11,439 nucleotides of DNA from Thermoplasmata archaeon (lineage in GTDB: Archaea > Thermoplasmatota > Thermoplasmata > Lutacidiplasmatales > UBA184). The notes under the pieces are model-generated. The model was not told the origin of the DNA and did not search any database. It was given only the letters and a program-made list of their open reading frames with translations. The position numbers were made by a program, and so were the translations under genes. Below are positions 8,401 through 11,439 of the stretch, piece after piece. The stretch is taken from positions 1-11,439 of the forward strand of contig JASHSX010000035.1 of NCBI GenBank assembly GCA_030040865.1, read 5' to 3'. Position 1 is the stretch's first letter. Every line of letters begins with the position of its first letter.

Positions 8401-9900
8401 CTTGTCGAGCAGCTCCCGTGCGGAGGCCATCGCCCGCTCCGCCTCCGGCGGCAGGAACTCCCGCTCGCGGGCGAACTCGCGGACCTTGTCGAGACCGACC
8501 CACCGTTGCTGGAAGAACTGGAACGCTTCCCGGCCCACGTGCAGCACGACGTCGTGGAGGGCCGTGCGGGCCCCGTTCACGTCGGCGCGGTCGACGAGTC
8601 CGCGCGCCTTCGCGATACCGGCGTCGAACGGCTCGGTCGAGAATCCGGTCAAGCGGAAGCGCGCGAGGAGCTCTTCGAGGGCGGTCAGTTCGTCCTGGAC
8701 GGTTTCCAGGTCCTCCGTGAGCCGCGCGACTCGGTCGAGCGCCTCCTGGCTCGCGGCGAGCGCCTCAGAGTAGATCTTGAGGCGGAGCGCTTCGCGCGCC
8801 CGGTTCATCGCCGCGAAGACGTCCGACGGGTCCCGCCCGAGCCGGCGGGCCTCCGTGATGCGGGGCCGGACCTCATCGAGCAGCCCCGCGACGATCGCGA
8901 CGATCGGCTCCTCCGCCGACTTCCGGGCCTCCAGGACGAGCGGCGAGATCTCGGTCGGGGGGAGCCCGGGGAGCCGGGCGATCGCCTCTTCGACGGCGGC
9001 GCGGGCCGGGCCCGCGTCGACGCCGTATTCGGGAGTGGCGGCGAGCGTGGTCCGAAGGCCGTCCAGGACCTGCGATGCACGCTCGCGCAGGACCTCGCCG
9101 AGCTCGGTGTTGGCGACCTCGACCGCGGAGACGGTCTCCGGCCACCGCGTCGGGTCGGCCTCGGCATCGGCCTTGAGCGCGGCCTCGAGCCGGGACGGGG
9201 ACGCGGCGTGTTCCTTGGCCGCCCCCACGAGCCGATCCGCCGTGTCGCGGGCCCGCTCCCGGCGGCGCACGGCCTCGGGCAGCTCGGTCCGAAGGAGGTG
9301 GCCGATCGCCTCGCCGGCCTCGACGACCCGCCCGTCGTTCGCGAGCTGGCTCGCTTCCTCGAGCTTCCGGTCGAACGCCGCCAGACCGTCCGCGCTCAAA
9401 CCGGCCCAGCGGCCGACCTCGAGCGCTTGGGTCCGTGCCCGACGTACGTAATCGCCCTGGGCCCGGAGCAGGGCCTCCTCGACCTTCGCGAGCCGGGCGA
9501 TGGTGTCGGTCCACTCGGCCTCGGTGGCGGGCTTGGCGAGGGCATCGAGCTCCCCGCGGACCTCGGGAGGAATGGTGATCCCGCCGCCGGTGCTGTGATC
9601 GATCGCCGCGATCGTCTTCTGGCGCCGGGCCTCGATCGTCGCCGGAACCGACCGCGCGAGGTAGTCGAGGAGCGCCTTCGCCTCGACCTCGACCGCGTCC
9701 CAGTCCGACCGACGCGCGAGCTCCCGGACCTTGCGGATCCGTTCGGTCGCCTCGGACGGCAGGAGTCCGAGGCGCTCTAAGACCGTGATCTGTTCCTCGG
9801 CGTCCTTCTGGGCGATCTCGCCGGCCTGGCGCTTCTTCTTGAGGGCTTCGGCCTTTTCCTGAAGGATCCGCGTCAGCCGGGACGACGGCAGGGACCCCAC
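5416..9900 (-). CDS. Giant all-helical protein built of about 22.5 tandem 62-64 residue repeats
   Basis: The protein is 1494 residues with no signal peptide, membrane segment or P-loop, so it is probably cytoplasmic. Residues 1-44 are a charged helix. Residues 45-1464 are a continuous array of about 22.5 repeats of 62-64 residues. A typical unit starts with a helix cap G-(V/I/A/S)-D-(T/P/V), then a short helix (F...L.EAR.AL), a turn with G/R plus an aromatic (GDY, GQY, REY, RRF), a helix resembling TPR helix B (..A..LA..A...L), and a long second segment rich in Arg/Glu/Ala leading to the next cap. The C-terminus is an Ala/Pro linker and a basic tail with NPLWPFRRPP. The function is unknown; a scaffold or rod role is inference. 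GTG 9900 is the furthest-upstream possible start, because an in-frame TAG lies at 9945-9943. A GGGAGG box sits only one base before it, so the true start may lie slightly downstream or the mRNA may be read differently. It lies downstream of aIF5A on the same strand but has its own TATA-like element. Confidence 0.9.
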   Translation of the reverse strand: MGSLPSSRLTRILQEKAEALKKKRQAGEIAQKDAEEQITVLERLGLLPSEATERIRKVRELARRSDWDAVEVEAKALLDYLARSVPATIEARRQKTIAAIDHSTGGGITIPPEVRGELDALAKPATEAEWTDTIARLAKVEEALLRAQGDYVRRARTQALEVGRWAGLSADGLAAFDRKLEEASQLANDGRVVEAGEAIGHLLRTELPEAVRRRERARDTADRLVGAAKEHAASPSRLEAALKADAEADPTRWPETVSAVEVANTELGEVLRERASQVLDGLRTTLAATPEYGVDAGPARAAVEEAIARLPGLPPTEISPLVLEARKSAEEPIVAIVAGLLDEVRPRITEARRLGRDPSDVFAAMNRAREALRLKIYSEALAASQEALDRVARLTEDLETVQDELTALEELLARFRLTGFSTEPFDAGIAKARGLVDRADVNGARTALHDVVLHVGREAFQFFQQRWVGLDKVREFAREREFLPPEAERAMASARELLDKGDFAAGAEEIARADVEMRKAAAPYMTRRIEEMEQGFVDIPDEALTAPVRRSLADADVTLRVKGDTVVAIESLKRAERDFAAVFATHASALVEMLEEEGRILESMGGASDEIQRQIDEVQQIFNMGDFVKASRASQEIRTRAQQQQLLRSEDAVSHAKLSLVELETMGLDLARFRGQLDEAQAAARAARYEEAYRLATRLEENATKTRAAAAEVLDGIGRAQDLLTRLRDGGVDTGPFYEPLRAVRLTFQALDLEGARTQIEAVTQKLHELGARVESDRLLNEIALLLEDGRRLSAPMEPFAARFESLKTEHATAPADATATGAKILHEELTAFLRPILDENLHALERDLDIARAAGVDVEKILGPLGEARRRISLPVPVGAASLLDTARTEFIATRGFVEQAERIAKRARESLAEADLLHVEVGPLRAQMERVEMALAGRQYARVIEVGAPLEREFLQATYHHVSKTLAHFQATVTRLRREGSDTTVAENLLHQARTALDEGHPVEAVQLAAKSEAELERAELQRRLAEGSLEATDKTLGRSRADGIVARAADDEFDAAKAAFAQREYPQVLEHAIAASEALQTAREGHRRSRDALAAAEAQIAEATQIGADPAEASQRLAEGRTAALEGQYAAAIRAGREAVERGRWAIERLYARPLGELRSLVENARKEGIGAEIDAVEGVLTEAETALRAQDWGQVRQAVERADTASRRVFDAVLDGRWREVEAEFGRGHAASPAEIARREEVREQLRGLRQRREFGPALALLRAEIDLARRQRREAIEARAADAKDRLWVGERLGIDTTPMMQTFSEARSALDAQRLDEADQLLQRATEALKPAVHDPFARRLKDLQTEVTFAQEGLHVSVGSVREKLRSIEELERGDRLLEAARQLLAAEEELALRKSLHRELMNLHYLIDAALARAQERRIDTTEARQLLAESIRLRDQDYAAALAKAREALRRLQDEGAGSPEAAAPAAAAPAANPLWPFRRPPTEP
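5509..9768 (-). repeat. Coding tandem array, about 22.5 units of 186-192 bp (62-64 residues)
   Basis: Protein units are recognisable by caps such as GLDLARF, GVDTGPF, GVDVEKI, GSDTTVA, GADPAEA, GIGAEID and GIDTTPM. Counted unit lengths are 64, 63, 62, 64, 64, 62, 64, 63 and 62 residues in the segments I measured. Several units replace the Gly-x-Asp cap (SAPMEPF, HVEVGPL, SPAEIAR, LHVSVGS, ASDEIQR) but keep the spacing. The last unit (IDTTEARQLLAESIRLRDQD) is cut short before the Ala/Pro linker. The copies are divergent at both protein and DNA level, so the array is old and not a recent DNA expansion. Confidence 0.82.
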
Positions 9901-9967
9901 GCCTCCCGGTCCCGACGTACGTCCGCCTCCGAATCCCAGCCGCTACGGGCCCGAACGGGTCGGCGAG

Positions 9968-9990
9968 CCGGGCACTCGTTTCATGCCCGG
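9968..9990. promoter_or_regulatory. Dyad near the predicted transcription start of the repeat-protein gene
   Basis: CCGGGCA (9968-9974) and TGCCCGG (9984-9990) form a perfect 7-bp inverted repeat with a 9-base spacer. It lies just downstream (minus strand) of the TATA-like element at 9998-10004, where transcription would start, so it could be an operator or a 5'-leader hairpin. A 13-codon ORF on the minus strand (ATG 9984, TAG 9945-9943) begins inside it. No T-run follows on either strand, so a terminator is less likely. Confidence 0.4.
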
Positions 9991-9997
9991 ACCCCCT

Positions 9998-10004
9998 TAT
10001 TAAT
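9998..10004 (-). promoter_or_regulatory. Putative TATA box (box A) for the repeat-protein gene
   Basis: The minus strand reads GATTAATAAG, the only A/T-rich run in the 152-bp gap between aIF5A and the repeat-protein gene. An archaeal start about 25 bases downstream would fall near 9976, giving a leader of about 75 nt. This suggests the giant protein is transcribed from its own promoter rather than only by read-through from aIF5A. Confidence 0.5.
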
Positions 10005-10052
10005 CAGTCGAGGAGCCGGCGGGGCGTCCGGGGGCTCCGGAGCATCGTCCCG

Positions 10053-10439
10053 CTAGGTGCGGGTGATCTGCCGCTTGCCCATCGCGTCGAGATACTGTAC
10101 CTCGGCGCCCGGGGTGAGCTGGCCCTTGAGGGCGGGGTCGAGCGCGAGGGAGAACGTCTCGTACGTCTCGAGGTCCATCAGCTGGACCTCCGCGTCGGTG
10201 AGCGAGAGGACCTGCGCCTGTCGCTTCCCGATCATCGGGACCTGGACCTTGTGCTTCACGGGGAAGACGACGCTCCGCTTCGAGCCGTCGAAGATGCCGA
10301 CGGCGTCGATCCGCGCCTTCGCTTCCCCGTGCTTCCCCGGTTTCGAGGTCTGGATGCTCAGGATGCGGCACGGCTCGTCGTCGATGAGCATGTACCGTCC
10401 CTCCTTGAGCTCGCGAACTTCCTGCTGGGTCCAGGCCAT
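10053..10439 (-). CDS. eif5A: Archaeal translation factor aIF5A (hypusine-containing)
   Basis: This is a 128-residue protein of normal archaeal length. The N-terminal SH3-like domain carries the hypusination loop SKPGKHGEAKARI at residues 32-44. Lys36 in GKHG is the expected site for deoxyhypusine modification by deoxyhypusine synthase. The C-terminal half (about residues 72-128) fits the OB-fold domain. The family binds the ribosome near the E site and relieves stalling at polyproline and similar motifs. ATG 10439 is well supported: GGAG at 10452-10449 lies nine bases upstream, and the reading MAWTQQEVRELKEGRYMLID matches the family start. No deoxyhypusine synthase gene is in the window. The gene is divergent from the IleRS-like gene across 140 bp. 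Confidence 0.97.
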   Translation of the reverse strand: MAWTQQEVRELKEGRYMLIDDEPCRILSIQTSKPGKHGEAKARIDAVGIFDGSKRSVVFPVKHKVQVPMIGKRQAQVLSLTDAEVQLMDLETYETFSLALDPALKGQLTPGAEVQYLDAMGKRQITRT

Positions 10440-10477
10440 CGGGGGTCGCTCCGAGCGCCCCCGGAGGGCCGAGGTCG

Positions 10478-10483
10478 CATAAG
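10478..10483 (-). promoter_or_regulatory. Putative TATA-like element for aIF5A
   Basis: The minus strand reads ACTTATGCG about 40 bases upstream of the aIF5A ATG. A start about 25 bases downstream would give a short leader that still includes the GGAG box. The match to box A is weak. Confidence 0.35.
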
Positions 10484-10528
10484 TGTTGCTGCGGGAAGGT
10501 GCGCTTCTGAGCCGATGGTCACGTAGAG

Positions 10529-10534
10529 TTTATT
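10529..10534 (+). promoter_or_regulatory. Putative TATA box for the IleRS-like gene
   Basis: TTTATT, in gagTTTATTctc, is a good box A-like match about 48 bases upstream of ATG 10580. A start near 10555 would leave a leader of about 25 nt. No Shine-Dalgarno sequence is evident before the ATG. Confidence 0.5.
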
Positions 10535-10579
10535 CTCGACGGGCCTCCTTGGTCCACCGAGCACGCGTTCCGACGCGCC

Positions 10580-11439
10580 ATGGTCGAGCTACCGGACCCA
10601 TACGACCCGACGGCCTGCGAGCGCGACGCGCGGGCGCAGTGGGCCGGACGCCGGTTCTTGAGCGAGGACGGCACCGTCGGCGACGGCGATGGTCCACGGG
10701 TCTGGCAGTTCGAGGGAACGTTCGCGCCCGGCGACCGGGACGAGCTCGTCGCCCAGCGCGCCGTGGTGGCGGACGTCGACGCCCGGTACCTCGCGATCGC
10801 CGGCCGGAGGGCGGTCGGAACGCTGCGGTGCGAGTCGTACCGCGGCGTCGACCCGGAGCCGAAGGTGGGGGCGCTCCTCACCTCGCTCGGCATCTGGACC
10901 GGCGGGAGCGGAGGGAAGCCGTGGGACCGCAGCGATCGAACCGTGGAGAGCCAACGGATCGTCTCACGGCTCGCCCGCGCGGGGCTGTTCGTGCTTCGCG
11001 ACGAACCGTTCCGTGTCTGTCCAAGCTGCGCCGCGGCCCTCTCGCCCGGCCGCATCGTCTACCGCGACGAACTCGGGCCGACGTACCTCGTACGCTTCCC
11101 GGTCACTGTCCACGACCGGGAGGTCCACGCCCTCGCCTGGGTCGACGCCCCGTGGCGTCTCCTGGGTACGAGCGCTCTCCTGCTCCGGCCCGAATCCGCC
11201 TATGTGATCGCCCGATACCGTCGACGCGACTCCGAGGAACGGGTGCTCACGTCGCGGGCCTCGTTGCCCCAGCTCGGGGAATGGCTTCCCGGGGCGTCGT
11301 TCGAGATCGAGGAGGAGCTCTCCGGGGTCGACCTGAGCGGCACTCCGTATGCGTACCCCCTCCGCCACGAATTCCCGATGGGCGGGGGACTGGCCGCGCC
11401 GGCGGGGACGCTCCAGGTATCGCCCGAGGTGAGCGAGAC
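10580..11439 (+). CDS. IleRS-like class I aminoacyl-tRNA synthetase homologue lacking the HIGH motif (3' end outside window)
   Basis: There are 286 codons visible and the frame runs off the right edge. Order of matches to IleRS: an N-terminal YDP...R.QW segment; FEGTFAPG (44-51) in place of the catalytic-loop entry; ADVDARYLAIAGRRAV (64-79), matching the helix after HIGH; LGIW (103-106); a helix (SQRIVSRLARAGLFV) followed by CPSC (147-150), the zinc-binding Cys pair before the CP1 insert; YLVRFPV (169-175); then AWVDAPWRLLGTSALLLRP (186-203), which aligns with the IleRS editing peptide WTTTPWTLP; and SGVDLSGTPYAYPL (248-261), matching the fKGseLeG.rYepl segment. The HIGH tetrad aligns with DELV (54-57), and the GWDxHG region is replaced by LRCESYRGV with a large deletion. 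These losses suggest it cannot activate amino acids, though KMSKS lies beyond the window. ValRS or LeuRS ancestry is less likely because of the PW.L peptide. It may be a paralogue with a regulatory or tRNA-binding role. Confidence 0.78.
   Translation, partial: MVELPDPYDPTACERDARAQWAGRRFLSEDGTVGDGDGPRVWQFEGTFAPGDRDELVAQRAVVADVDARYLAIAGRRAVGTLRCESYRGVDPEPKVGALLTSLGIWTGGSGGKPWDRSDRTVESQRIVSRLARAGLFVLRDEPFRVCPSCAAALSPGRIVYRDELGPTYLVRFPVTVHDREVHALAWVDAPWRLLGTSALLLRPESAYVIARYRRRDSEERVLTSRASLPQLGEWLPGASFEIEEELSGVDLSGTPYAYPLRHEFPMGGGLAAPAGTLQVSPEVSE

Noticed and set aside
6202..9780. A 1192-codon open frame on the plus strand opposite the repeat-protein gene
   Set aside because: Its codons are in exact register with the antisense of the real gene, where stops would need TTA, CTA or TCA codons, which are rare in this GC-rich sequence. 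Its product is a Leu/Arg/Gly/Glu-rich mirror with no domain, while the minus-strand product has a regular 63-residue repeat.
9968..9990. The dyad as a transcription terminator for aIF5A
   Set aside because: It has no T-run on either strand and lies downstream of a TATA-like box, which fits an operator or leader structure better.

Overview
The window looks like a piece of a GC-rich archaeal chromosome. The archaeal call rests on an archaeal-type aIF5A with its hypusination loop, TATA-like boxes A, a tRNA gene with an apparent bulge-helix-bulge intron in the T-loop, and a large surface protein made of YVTN/YncE-like propellers, IPT/TIG-like and PKD domains with one C-terminal membrane anchor. 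This mix with high GC suggests an uncultured Thermoplasmatota-type lineage. The lineage is an inference, because no rRNA or marker tree is available here. Nothing indicates a mobile element, phage or CRISPR locus.

Layout, left to right. Positions 2-4573 (+) hold a surface protein whose N-terminus lies left of the window. Its visible part has an IPT-like module, a seven-blade propeller, two IPT-like modules, a second seven-blade propeller, another IPT-like module, four Cys-containing PKD-like domains, a canonical PKD domain, a membrane helix and a short cytoplasmic tail. Positions 4574-4727 have no gene but contain an 8-bp inverted repeat enclosing a compact, structured 72-nt stretch. Positions 4728-4829 (-) are tRNA-Glu(CUC), which folds properly only if 29 nt are removed from the T-loop. 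Positions 4935-5396 (+) encode a 153-residue protein I do not recognise. Convergent to it, 5416-9900 (-) encodes a 1494-residue all-helical protein built almost wholly from about 22.5 copies of a 62-64 residue repeat. Positions 9901-10052 hold its probable promoter and a dyad. Positions 10053-10439 (-) encode aIF5A. A divergent 140-bp promoter region separates it from 10580-11439 (+), the N-terminal part of an IleRS-like class I aminoacyl-tRNA synthetase homologue that has lost the HIGH motif, the GWDxHG region and the Thr-rich editing peptide.

Three items on the right and centre concern translation: an intron-bearing tRNA-Glu, aIF5A and a degenerate synthetase paralogue. The sequence does not show that they form one pathway. 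The points most worth following are the T-loop tRNA intron, the IleRS-like probable pseudoenzyme beside aIF5A, and the giant 63-residue-repeat protein.
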